A stretch of DNA of 20,773 nucleotides, from positions 1 to 20,773 of the forward strand of contig JAHKAQ010000044.1 in assembly GCA_018825765.1 (NCBI GenBank). Reading direction: 5' to 3'. Every line of letters starts with the position of its first letter. Position 1 is the first letter of the stretch. A program made the translations under genes and the position numbers. Below are positions 6,247-12,781 of this stretch, in pieces. The notes under the pieces are model-generated. The model saw only the letters and a list, made by a program, of their open reading frames with translations, had not been told where the DNA came from and searched no databases. The DNA comes from Patescibacteria group bacterium. Its GTDB lineage: Bacteria; Patescibacteriota; Minisyncoccia; CAIUEV01; JAHKAQ01.

Positions 6247-8037
6247 TCATCTGGGCTTTATTCTTAATTTAGGATATTTCTCCCTTAACATTTCCCTCTC
6301 CTCCAAGGGTAGTCTGGAGAGATCAAGATCTCCTCCGACTGATTTTGGCAGAACCAGGCTTTCGGCTGAAGTGAGGCTGGAGAGATCAAGATGCCCTCCT
6401 ATTGATTCAGGCAGAACCAAGCTTTCGGCTGAAGTGAGGCTGGAGAGATCAAGATTCCATCCGACTAATTTTGGCAGAACCAGGCCTTCGGCTGAAGTGA
6501 GGCCGGGGAGATAAAGATGCCCTCTTACCGATTCAGGAAAGGTCAGGCCTTTGGCTGAAGTGAGGTTGGAGAGAACAAGATTTACGCCTATTGATTTGGG
6601 CAGAACTAGGCCTTCGGCTGAAGTGAGGTTGGAGAGATCAAGATCTCCTCCGACTGATTTTGGCAGAACCAGGCTTTCGGCTGAAGTGAGGCCGGGGAGA
6701 TCAAGACAATCCCAATGGAATTTAATGCCTCCGCTTAAAGCTTCTTCGGCTGTAAAACTAATCTCATTCTTCTTACAGTCTAAAGCTAAGGCCAGATCTT
6801 CCCTCATGTCTTGTCTCATGGCTAGTATCTCCTCTATCCTGGGATCTTTTTTGTAACCAAATCCTAAAATTTCTTCATCAACCTCATAAAGAAAACGCAA
6901 ATCTTGTTTCGTCAATTCCTTTCCTTCTTTAACTTTTCCTTCAATTTCGGTCAGTCGCTTCATGTCAGCTGTCTTTTTCTGATATTTTTCACCCTCCTGG
7001 CCGAATTCCCGCAACTTCTTCTCAAGAATATCAGAATCAGCCATATCCGGGTCAAGATTCTGCTGGTGCGCCACTCCTCTTACCTCGGCAATCTTCTCGT
7101 CCTCCATGCGTATAGCGACTCTTGGTATGGTTGGCTTGCCTTTATCGTCATGGGAATAATAAACATGGAAATCCCCGCCTTGAAGCTGCGTTTTCGCCGT
7201 GCTTTCGGCGGCCGTGCACCATCCGGTTCCATGTCCCTCCAGTGATCTTACAAGCGGCGAATGATCCGAGCCTTTATTGAATTTGACCCATTGGCCTCTT
7301 GTGTTTGATAACTCTGACTCTTTAGCCGGAGTGACTTTTTCGATCGCCCAGGCGTAAAGTTTACCAAAATTTGCTCCTTGCAGAATTTTCTTGAATTCAG
7401 GATCATCGGTCGGCAGTTCCTCCTTCTCCACTTTTTTTATCACTGCGTCGACCGCGTAAGCCAGCGCTTCCCGGTTTAAATCCGGAAACGGGGCCGTTGT
7501 GTCTTTTTTTCTCTTTCCAAAAGCCTGTTTTTCTTTATCGTAAGTGGAGAGCCTTAACATTCCCTGGAAGGCCCAATATTTCGCCCACGCAGGATAGCTG
7601 TCTGAATCAGAAGAGGTAAAATAATCTATCCAGTTGTCTAACGTTGATCGCTGGTCGGCTATGATTATCTCAGCCGCCTCTTCTTTAACCTGGTCGGTAA
7701 TTTCAATATCCCCGTGGCCTTGTTCTCTGGCTAATCTTCGCTGATTTTTGAAATAGCTTTCCGGAATATCCTGGGGTTTTATGATCACTGATTCATAAAG
7801 CCCTTTTTTTAACAAATAAATATTGCGCTCCTTTCTTCCAAAACCAGGATCATTGTCCAATGGCTTGGGATTAAACGCGATTTCCAGTCTTTCTAAGTAG
7901 GAAGCGATTTTATCCTCTGGCTTCCGGGAAATCTCTTCTCCCCGGGCTTTTCTTCTTCTTTGGGTATTTTCAACCGGCTTGCTGGTATGAAGAGAGCTGT
8001 CTTTTTGGTGTAAAAATTTTTCACCAAATTTTTCCAT
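6247..8037 (-). CDS. Uncharacterised protein with GTGWCTA-motif domain and six 21-residue solenoid repeats
   Basis: This 596-residue protein has no signal peptide or membrane segment, so it is probably cytoplasmic. Residues 1-60 are charged and low-complexity. Residues about 60-350 form a globular domain around HGTGWCTAAEST (269-280, with Trp273 and Cys274), followed by FHVYYSHDDKGKPTIPRVAIRMED and EVRGVAHQQNLDP. The Trp-Cys-Thr motif followed by a beta hairpin recalls the PcfJ-like group seen in plasmids and phages, but the similarity is weak and I do not assign the family. Residues 447-572 are six copies of a 21-residue unit, roughly LxxLTSAExLxLPxSVGGxLx, which should form a leucine-rich-repeat-like or beta-solenoid surface. 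A charged 24-residue tail follows. It stands alone, 55 bp downstream of the glycosyltransferase gene. Its function is unknown; a binding role for the repeats is inference. Confidence 0.8.
   Translation of the reverse strand: MEKFGEKFLHQKDSSLHTSKPVENTQRRRKARGEEISRKPEDKIASYLERLEIAFNPKPLDNDPGFGRKERNIYLLKKGLYESVIIKPQDIPESYFKNQRRLAREQGHGDIEITDQVKEEAAEIIIADQRSTLDNWIDYFTSSDSDSYPAWAKYWAFQGMLRLSTYDKEKQAFGKRKKDTTAPFPDLNREALAYAVDAVIKKVEKEELPTDDPEFKKILQGANFGKLYAWAIEKVTPAKESELSNTRGQWVKFNKGSDHSPLVRSLEGHGTGWCTAAESTAKTQLQGGDFHVYYSHDDKGKPTIPRVAIRMEDEKIAEVRGVAHQQNLDPDMADSDILEKKLREFGQEGEKYQKKTADMKRLTEIEGKVKEGKELTKQDLRFLYEVDEEILGFGYKKDPRIEEILAMRQDMREDLALALDCKKNEISFTAEEALSGGIKFHWDCLDLPGLTSAESLVLPKSVGGDLDLSNLTSAEGLVLPKSIGVNLVLSNLTSAKGLTFPESVRGHLYLPGLTSAEGLVLPKLVGWNLDLSSLTSAESLVLPESIGGHLDLSSLTSAESLVLPKSVGGDLDLSRLPLEEREMLREKYPKLRIKPR
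6322..6699 (-). repeat. Six tandem 63-bp coding repeats
   Basis: Six 63-bp units, each encoding 21 residues, lie in frame at the 3' end of the 6247-8037 gene. Units share long near-identical stretches (for example GCAGAACCAGGC and TCGGCTGAAGTGAGG). The stretches 6315-6377 and 6630-6692 are identical over 63 bp, exactly one unit length, five units apart. This indicates recent copying by unequal exchange or gene conversion. There are no spacers, so it is not a CRISPR array. Confidence 0.92.
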
Positions 8038-8092
8038 TTGTATTTTTGATGTTTATTAAAATGTTAATTTAGTATACAAAAAACCGTTGATT

Positions 8093-9277
8093 TTAGGAAA
8101 AATTCTTAATTCTAAAACCTCTCTTTATTTCCTCTATTATTAATTCAACAGCTTTTTCCCTGTCAAACTCCTTTAACTTTTCTCTTTGTTTTTGCACCCT
8201 TTTTCTTCTATCGTCTTCCCCGGCGCCTAGCTCTAGAACCTTTTTAATTCCTCTTTTTATCTTTCTCGCCGATCCTGGATCGCAAAACACCACCCCTTCA
8301 AAGCCTTGCCAAAGTTCCTCAAAAACCCCAATGCGCGACACTAAAACCGGCACTCCCAAACGCCTTGCCTCTAGCACGGTTCTTCCAAATCCCTCGGCCA
8401 AACTCACCATGATAAGCGCCCGCGCCTGGCCAATTAAAATCGCTTTATCCTCCTCTTTCACGTATCCTGTCTCTATTATATCTGTCGCGCAATCCGCTCT
8501 TTTTATCTCTTTTTGTATTGCCTTGTATTTAAATCCCTGACTGCCGGCCAGCACCAGCTGCAAATCCCCAAACTTTCCGGCCGGCCGGCCGGCCTCATAA
8601 AACACAAATTTTTTAAACTCATCAAACGCCCGCGCTAATTTCGCGACATTTTTTCTTGCCTCCAGTCTGCCCAGATAAATTATATAAGGCCTTTTTATCC
8701 CATACAAGGCCAAGACCTTTTGAACTCGATCCTCGGTCATCTCTCTTCTATCTCGCAAACTTACCCCCTGATAAATTACTCTAATCTTGTCCGGCCTGGC
8801 TTTTAAAAACTTCACCGCTTGTTCTTTCGTGTTTTTCGAAACCGCGATTACCTCATTCGCCACCCGAATACTCGCTCTTATCAAAAACTTATCTTTTAAT
8901 CTTTCCAGAAAGGGATAGCATTGCGGTTTCTGCCACATTTCCATTCCGTGAAGCACGTAAATCATTCTAACTCTCCCCAAAAAACCAGCCAATATCGGCA
9001 AAGCGTGACTCGGCGCTAAAAGAACATCTATCTTCTCTCGTAAAATCCCTAAAAAAAGTCCAGCCTGGGTCCATAAAACCCCACGATCAACCTGACTATA
9101 CTTCCAGCCTTTGGGCAGACTCGGCCCCTTTACTTTGCCGCGAACAAATACAACTACTTTGTGGCCCAAAAAATCATGCTTTCTTTTTATCAGCCCTTCC
9201 AGCAACTCCCGGCTGTATTTTTCCACTCCGGTTTTCTCCGTCCCAAAAGCTCTTGAAGCGTCAATCCCGATTATCAT
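8093..9277 (-). CDS. Glycosyltransferase, GT4-like (GT-B fold)
   Basis: A 394-residue glycosyltransferase that should transfer a sugar from a nucleotide-sugar donor to a glycan or lipid acceptor at the inner membrane face. Visible features are the N-terminal TGVEKYSREL acceptor-domain motif (16-25), SKNTKEQ (147-153), the linker and donor-domain start LGRLEARKN (202-210), and the retaining-enzyme EGFGRTVLE motif (295-303) with its two glutamates seven residues apart, followed by GVPVLVS. The start lies 8 bp after the mreB stop, so it is cotranscribed with mreB and probably murA. Cell-surface glycan synthesis is likely from context; donor and acceptor cannot be read. A (CCGG)n tract at 8577-8594 encodes AGRPAG in what looks like a small insertion. 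Confidence 0.88.
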   Translation of the reverse strand: MIIGIDASRAFGTEKTGVEKYSRELLEGLIKRKHDFLGHKVVVFVRGKVKGPSLPKGWKYSQVDRGVLWTQAGLFLGILREKIDVLLAPSHALPILAGFLGRVRMIYVLHGMEMWQKPQCYPFLERLKDKFLIRASIRVANEVIAVSKNTKEQAVKFLKARPDKIRVIYQGVSLRDRREMTEDRVQKVLALYGIKRPYIIYLGRLEARKNVAKLARAFDEFKKFVFYEAGRPAGKFGDLQLVLAGSQGFKYKAIQKEIKRADCATDIIETGYVKEEDKAILIGQARALIMVSLAEGFGRTVLEARRLGVPVLVSRIGVFEELWQGFEGVVFCDPGSARKIKRGIKKVLELGAGEDDRRKRVQKQREKLKEFDREKAVELIIEEIKRGFRIKNFS

Positions 9278-9285
9278 AATAAACT

Positions 9286-10290
9286 TTAACCGGTTATAAT
9301 GCTCTTTTTATACACGTCCAGATTATCCAAAATTTTGGAAGTTCCCCGCGCCACGCAAAGCAGCGGATCGTCAGCCACGTAGCAGGGCACGCCCACTGAA
9401 CGCGCTATCAGCTGATCCAGGCTGTGAAGCAACGCTCCGCCGCCCGAGAGCACCATGCCCCGGTCAATTATATCCGCGGCCAGTTCCGGCGGCGTTTCCT
9501 GCAGGACCTTTTTTACCGCCTGAATAATTTCTCCCAGTTCATCGTCGATCGCTTCAGTGACCTCGTTAGTGGTAACCGTTATAATCTTTGGCAGTCCAGC
9601 CATTAAGTCCCGCCCTTTTATTTCAACGCTCTCTTCTTTATTTTGCGGCAAAGCGCTGCCTAATGTTATCTTCACCCTTTCCGCCGTTTGATCTCCGATA
9701 GCCAGGGCGTGTTTTTTCCTCACGTATTCTTTTATGGCCAAATCCAGCCGATTACCCCCTACTCTGGCGGAAGTGGCTGAAACAACTCCGCCCAAAGAAA
9801 TAACCGCTACCTCGGTTGTTCCGCCGCCAATGTCAATTATCATATTGCCCGAAGCCGAATCAATCGGAATATTCGCGCCGATAGCGGCCAGCACCGGCTC
9901 TTTTACCACGTAAGCCGCCTTGGCTCCGGCTTCCAGGGCCGCGTCAATCACCGCCCGCCGCTCCGTGGAAGTGATACCGGCCGGAATGGAAATCACCACT
10001 TCGGGCCTGAAAATCCTTATTCTCCCGCCTACTTTAGTAAAATAATGACGAAGCATAGCTTCGGTAATCCTAAAATCAGCGATCACTCCGTCTTTCATGG
10101 GCCGGCTGGCTTTAATCAGATCAGGCGTGCGCCCGATCATTACTTTTGCCTCCTCCCCAATAGCCAAAATCCTGTTATCTTCAACCGACAAAGCTACTAC
10201 CGAAGGCTCGTTCAAAACAATGCCTCTACCCGGAACCGCCACTAAAGTATTGGCCGTTCCAAGATCAATTCCAATTTTTTTTACAAACAC
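9286..10290 (-). CDS. mreB: Rod-shape determining protein MreB
   Basis: The bacterial actin homologue, which forms membrane-associated filaments guiding peptidoglycan synthesis. The 334-residue length is typical. The ATPase motifs are intact: phosphate-1 IGIDLGTANT (6-15), phosphate-2 IIDIGGGTTE (151-160) and the adenosine motif GMVLSGGGALL (278-288). The start is a GTG at 10290-10288 preceded by nine A residues and no Shine-Dalgarno sequence; no upstream ATG is available. It lies 61 bp downstream of murA and 8 bp upstream of the glycosyltransferase, an arrangement that ties cell shape to envelope synthesis. mreC and mreD are not in the window. Confidence 0.96.
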   Translation of the reverse strand: MFVKKIGIDLGTANTLVAVPGRGIVLNEPSVVALSVEDNRILAIGEEAKVMIGRTPDLIKASRPMKDGVIADFRITEAMLRHYFTKVGGRIRIFRPEVVISIPAGITSTERRAVIDAALEAGAKAAYVVKEPVLAAIGANIPIDSASGNMIIDIGGGTTEVAVISLGGVVSATSARVGGNRLDLAIKEYVRKKHALAIGDQTAERVKITLGSALPQNKEESVEIKGRDLMAGLPKIITVTTNEVTEAIDDELGEIIQAVKKVLQETPPELAADIIDRGMVLSGGGALLHSLDQLIARSVGVPCYVADDPLLCVARGTSKILDNLDVYKKSIITG

Positions 10291-10351
10291 TTTTTTTTTG
10301 AAATAAATTTAATCTCTGACTCTGCCTTTGAGTCTCATGCCCCATAGGCTC

Positions 10352-11632
10352 TCACGACGAAATTTTTAATTTTCTTCTCTTTATATCCACCCCTATCTTC
10401 CTTAACCGCTCCTCTATTTTTTCATATCCCCTGTCTATTATTTCAGCGTTATTTATTACTGACTCGCCCCGCGCCTTTATAGCCGCCAGAATTAACGCGA
10501 TCCCGGCCCTGATATCCGGACTCTCAATTTGCTTGGCGATAAGATTAGTTGGGCCCTTTACTGTTACCCTGTGCGGATCGCACATAATAATGCTTGCTCC
10601 CATGCGGCTTAAAAGATCGGTAAAAAACAACCGGCCTTCAAAAATCGGCTCATGCACCACGCAAATCCCCGAAGCCTGAGTCATGAGCAAAGTATAAATC
10701 GGCTGAAGATCCGTGGCAAAACCCGGATACTCGTGGGTTTGCACTGAAACCGATCTTAATCTGCCTTTTGTTGGAATAGTGCGCACCCAATTACCCCCGA
10801 TTTCAAATTTAGCCCCGGCCCGCTCCAACTGCTCCCACAAAGCCTCCAAATGACCCGGATTGCATTTCTTCACCGTCAGATCCGCGTTATTCATCACTCC
10901 CATCATTACAAAAGTCCCGGCCTCAATTCGATCAGGCATTACTTCCATTATCCCTCCTTTTAGCTCACCCACTCCCTGAATCTCAATCGTGGTAGTGCCG
11001 GCGCCGGAAATCCTGGCGCCCATCTGGCCCAAATAATTACACAAATGAACTATCTCCGGTTCCATGGCCGCGTTCTTTATTAGAGTTGTTCCTCGAGCCA
11101 AAACCGCGGCCAGAATAACAGTCTCAGTGCCGGTCACGCTCACTTTAGGGAAAAAAATCAAAGCGCCCTTTAATCCGTTTTTAGCCGTCACTCGATATTG
11201 AGAATCTGACTTCTTTACTTTCGCGCCCATCTTCCTGAAAGCGTCAATAAAAAAATTAATCGGCCGCTTGCCAATAAGATCCCCGCCTGGATGAGGCACT
11301 ACTACCTCGCCTTTTCTTGAAAGAAGCGGCCCCATCATTACAATGCTGGCCCGCACTCTCCGGGAATGTTTCCGGTCAAGTTCCATGGCTTTAATTTCCT
11401 TTGTCTTTATTGCTATGTCTCTTTCTCCTGTCCTGGTCACTTTCGATCCCATTTTCTCTAAAAGACTTATCATGATTGACACGTCGCTTATCTTCGGCAA
11501 TCCCCTTATAACTACCTCTTCTTTAGTCAATAAAGCCGCGGCCAAAGCCTTTAAGGCAAAATTCTTAGCTCCCCTCACTTCAATTTCTCCGCCAATATCT
11601 TTTCCGCCGTTTATAATAAATTGATGAGGCAT
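10352..11632 (-). CDS. murA: UDP-N-acetylglucosamine 1-carboxyvinyltransferase (MurA), Cys-to-Asp active site
   Basis: Catalyses the first committed step of peptidoglycan synthesis, adding enolpyruvate from PEP to UDP-GlcNAc. The 426-residue protein has the expected motifs: RGAKN (20-24, the Lys/Asn pair), HPGGDLIGKRP (114-124), and FATDLQPIYTLLMT with the catalytic Asp. The residue equivalent to E. coli Cys115 is Asp118 here (codon GAT at 11281-11279). The same substitution in Mycobacterium tuberculosis and Chlamydia MurA makes the enzyme active but insensitive to fosfomycin. It heads the murA-mreB-glycosyltransferase cluster and diverges from the AlkD-like gene. The upstream 88 bp are AT-rich with no clear consensus promoter. 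Confidence 0.95.
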   Translation of the reverse strand: MPHQFIINGGKDIGGEIEVRGAKNFALKALAAALLTKEEVVIRGLPKISDVSIMISLLEKMGSKVTRTGERDIAIKTKEIKAMELDRKHSRRVRASIVMMGPLLSRKGEVVVPHPGGDLIGKRPINFFIDAFRKMGAKVKKSDSQYRVTAKNGLKGALIFFPKVSVTGTETVILAAVLARGTTLIKNAAMEPEIVHLCNYLGQMGARISGAGTTTIEIQGVGELKGGIMEVMPDRIEAGTFVMMGVMNNADLTVKKCNPGHLEALWEQLERAGAKFEIGGNWVRTIPTKGRLRSVSVQTHEYPGFATDLQPIYTLLMTQASGICVVHEPIFEGRLFFTDLLSRMGASIIMCDPHRVTVKGPTNLIAKQIESPDIRAGIALILAAIKARGESVINNAEIIDRGYEKIEERLRKIGVDIKRRKLKISS

Positions 11633-11720
11633 AACTTTGACTTAAAAATTAAAAACCCTTAATTTAACAAGAGATACGGTAAGCAAATTCTACAATAACT
11701 TAAACTAAAAAACAAACCAG

Positions 11721-12446
11721 ATGCATTATCAAGAAATTATCCGCCAAATAAAAAAAGACCTGGAAAAAAATAAGGATTTAGCCTACAAAAAAGGATCCAT
11801 GAGCTTTTTCAAGGAAAAAATAAAACCCATTGGCACCAGAGCCAAAGACACCCGAAAAATCGCCAACTCTTATTTTCAAAAAATAAAACATCTGCCTAAG
11901 CTGGAAATCTTCTCTCTCTGCGAAACGCTTCTTGAAACCGGCTTCATGGAACTTGGCTCCATCGCCCTTTCTTTTACTTTTAAGTTAAAAAAACAATTTA
12001 AAAAAACTGACTTTAAAACTTTTGAGAAATGGCTTAAAAAATTCGTCAAAAACTGGGCTCATTGCGATGATTTCTGCACTCATTCAGTCGGTTATCTAAT
12101 CTGCCAATATCCCGAACTCGCGTCTGAACTTGAAAAATGGACCCGGTCTCCTAACCGCTGGCTCCGTCGAGCCGCGGCTGTTTCCTTAATTTATCCCGTC
12201 CGGCAAAAAGAAAAAAATCAGGCTGTCTTTCTTCAAAAAAGCCTGAAAATCGCCCGGCTGCTTTTAAAAGACAGGGATGATCTGGTTCAAAAAGGCTATG
12301 GCTGGCTCTTAAAAGAAGCGGCTAACCATCATCAAAAACAAATTTTTACTTTTGTGTTAAACAAAAAAGCTATCCTGCCGCGAACCGCGCTCCGCTACGC
12401 CATTGAAAAAATGCCTGAAAAATTGAAGAGAAAGGCTATGGAATAA
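11721..12446 (+). CDS. DNA alkylation repair protein, AlkD-like
   Basis: A HEAT-like-repeat DNA glycosylase that removes alkylated bases such as 3- and 7-alkylpurines. The 241 residues show the AlkD signature: NWAHCDD (111-117), giving Trp112 and Asp116 at the positions of the Bacillus cereus AlkD Trp109 and Asp113; SPNRWLRRAAAVSLIYP (143-159) with the conserved Arg; and VQKGYGWLLKEA (189-200), with Trp195 matching the third aromatic residue. The end (AILPRTALRYAIEKM) is also typical. It diverges from murA and is followed by the small-RNA region, with no clear terminator of its own before it. The protein is lysine-rich, fitting a DNA-binding role. Confidence 0.9.
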   Translation: MHYQEIIRQIKKDLEKNKDLAYKKGSMSFFKEKIKPIGTRAKDTRKIANSYFQKIKHLPKLEIFSLCETLLETGFMELGSIALSFTFKLKKQFKKTDFKTFEKWLKKFVKNWAHCDDFCTHSVGYLICQYPELASELEKWTRSPNRWLRRAAAVSLIYPVRQKEKNQAVFLQKSLKIARLLLKDRDDLVQKGYGWLLKEAANHHQKQIFTFVLNKKAILPRTALRYAIEKMPEKLKRKAME

Positions 12447-12467
12447 AACTCTAAATAATCCTATTGC

Positions 12468-12496
12468 TTGATTTTTTTCAAAAACTCCTCTATGTT
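12468..12496 (+). promoter_or_regulatory. Candidate promoter of the small RNA
   Basis: TTGATT (12468-12473), a 17-bp spacer and TATGTT (12491-12496) each match four of six consensus bases. The predicted start is near 12503, just upstream of the C-rich segment and the long stem. Confidence 0.4.
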
Positions 12497-12502
12497 TTAA
12501 GC

Positions 12503-12643
12503 ATCCCCTCCTCCCAAAATTAGGTGAAGGCCGGGTTTTTATAAGGGCTTAGGGAGGAAGCCCACCCCCGACTTACCCCGCCCCGCCCCCTTGACTACCC
12601 CCGGCCTTCACCTTATAAACAGTCGAAACTTCGACTGTTTTTT
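12503..12643 (+). ncRNA. Candidate independent structured small RNA, about 140 nt
   Basis: The 335-bp gap between the AlkD-like gene and rpsF contains what looks like a complete RNA transcription unit. A 14-bp perfect stem pairs AGGTGAAGGCCGGG (12522-12535) with CCCGGCCTTCACCT (12600-12613). Inside it a hairpin pairs GGGCTT (12545-12550) with AAGCCC (12558-12563), exposing loop AGGGAGG. The rest of the interior (12564-12599) is C-rich and probably single-stranded. The 5' end carries CCCTCCTCCC (12506-12515), and loop bases 12552-12557 (GGGAGG) are exactly complementary to 12510-12515. A terminator follows. I compared it by eye with SRP RNA, 6S RNA, tmRNA and RNase P RNA and saw none of their conserved motifs. 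Its function is unknown. Confidence 0.5.
12617..12643 (+). terminator. Intrinsic terminator of the small RNA or AlkD-like transcript
   Basis: AAACAGTCG (12617-12625) pairs with CGACTGTTT (12632-12640) and the stem runs into six T residues (12638-12643). It isolates the upstream RNA from the rpsF operon promoter that begins a few bases later. Confidence 0.85.
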
Positions 12644-12646
12644 CTC

Positions 12647-12674
12647 TTTACAATCCCCTTCTCTCTGTTATACT
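12647..12674 (+). promoter_or_regulatory. Probable rpsF operon promoter
   Basis: TTTACA (12647-12652), a 16-bp spacer and TATACT (12669-12674) each match the consensus at five of six bases. The start would be near 12681, giving a leader of about 100 nt before rpsF. Its position directly after the terminator supports a separate transcription unit. Confidence 0.65.
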
Positions 12675-12678
12675 CATA

Positions 12679-12764
12679 AATACTGGAGTTTCTCTGGTGT
12701 TTATAGCTTTCTAAAAAAATTTAATTTTTTTTAATCTTTTCTTTACAGCCGTTTCATAAGTATT
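12679..12764 (+). promoter_or_regulatory. Candidate bS6:bS18 autoregulatory leader
   Basis: AATACT (12679-12684) can pair with AGTATT (12759-12764), and GGTGT (12697-12701 region) can pair with ACAGCC (12745-12750) with one bulged base. CCG at 12749-12751 lies on the 3' side of the internal loop. The known bS6:bS18-binding leaders of rpsF operons present a CCG in such a loop to mimic the 16S rRNA site, and this operon encodes both proteins. The AU-rich middle (12712-12740) gives little support and the predicted transcription start clips the first stem, so this is tentative. Confidence 0.3.
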
Positions 12765-12781
12765 CTGTTAATTTTAATTTA

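Noticed and set aside
6322..6699. Regularly spaced near-identical repeats that could suggest a CRISPR array
   Set aside because: Units are contiguous, exactly 63 bp and in frame, with no unique spacers; they are protein-coding repeats.
10318..10334. GACTC/GAGTC inverted repeat between murA and mreB as a terminator
   Set aside because: Only 5 bp with a 7-nt loop and no T tract on the minus strand; murA and mreB are more likely cotranscribed.
12503..12643. SRP (4.5S) RNA as the identity of the small RNA, because of GGAGGAAGC-like bases at 12553-12561
   Set aside because: The conserved apical loop and asymmetric loop sequences of SRP RNA are missing, and the GGAGGAAGCCC bases are taken up by a simple hairpin.
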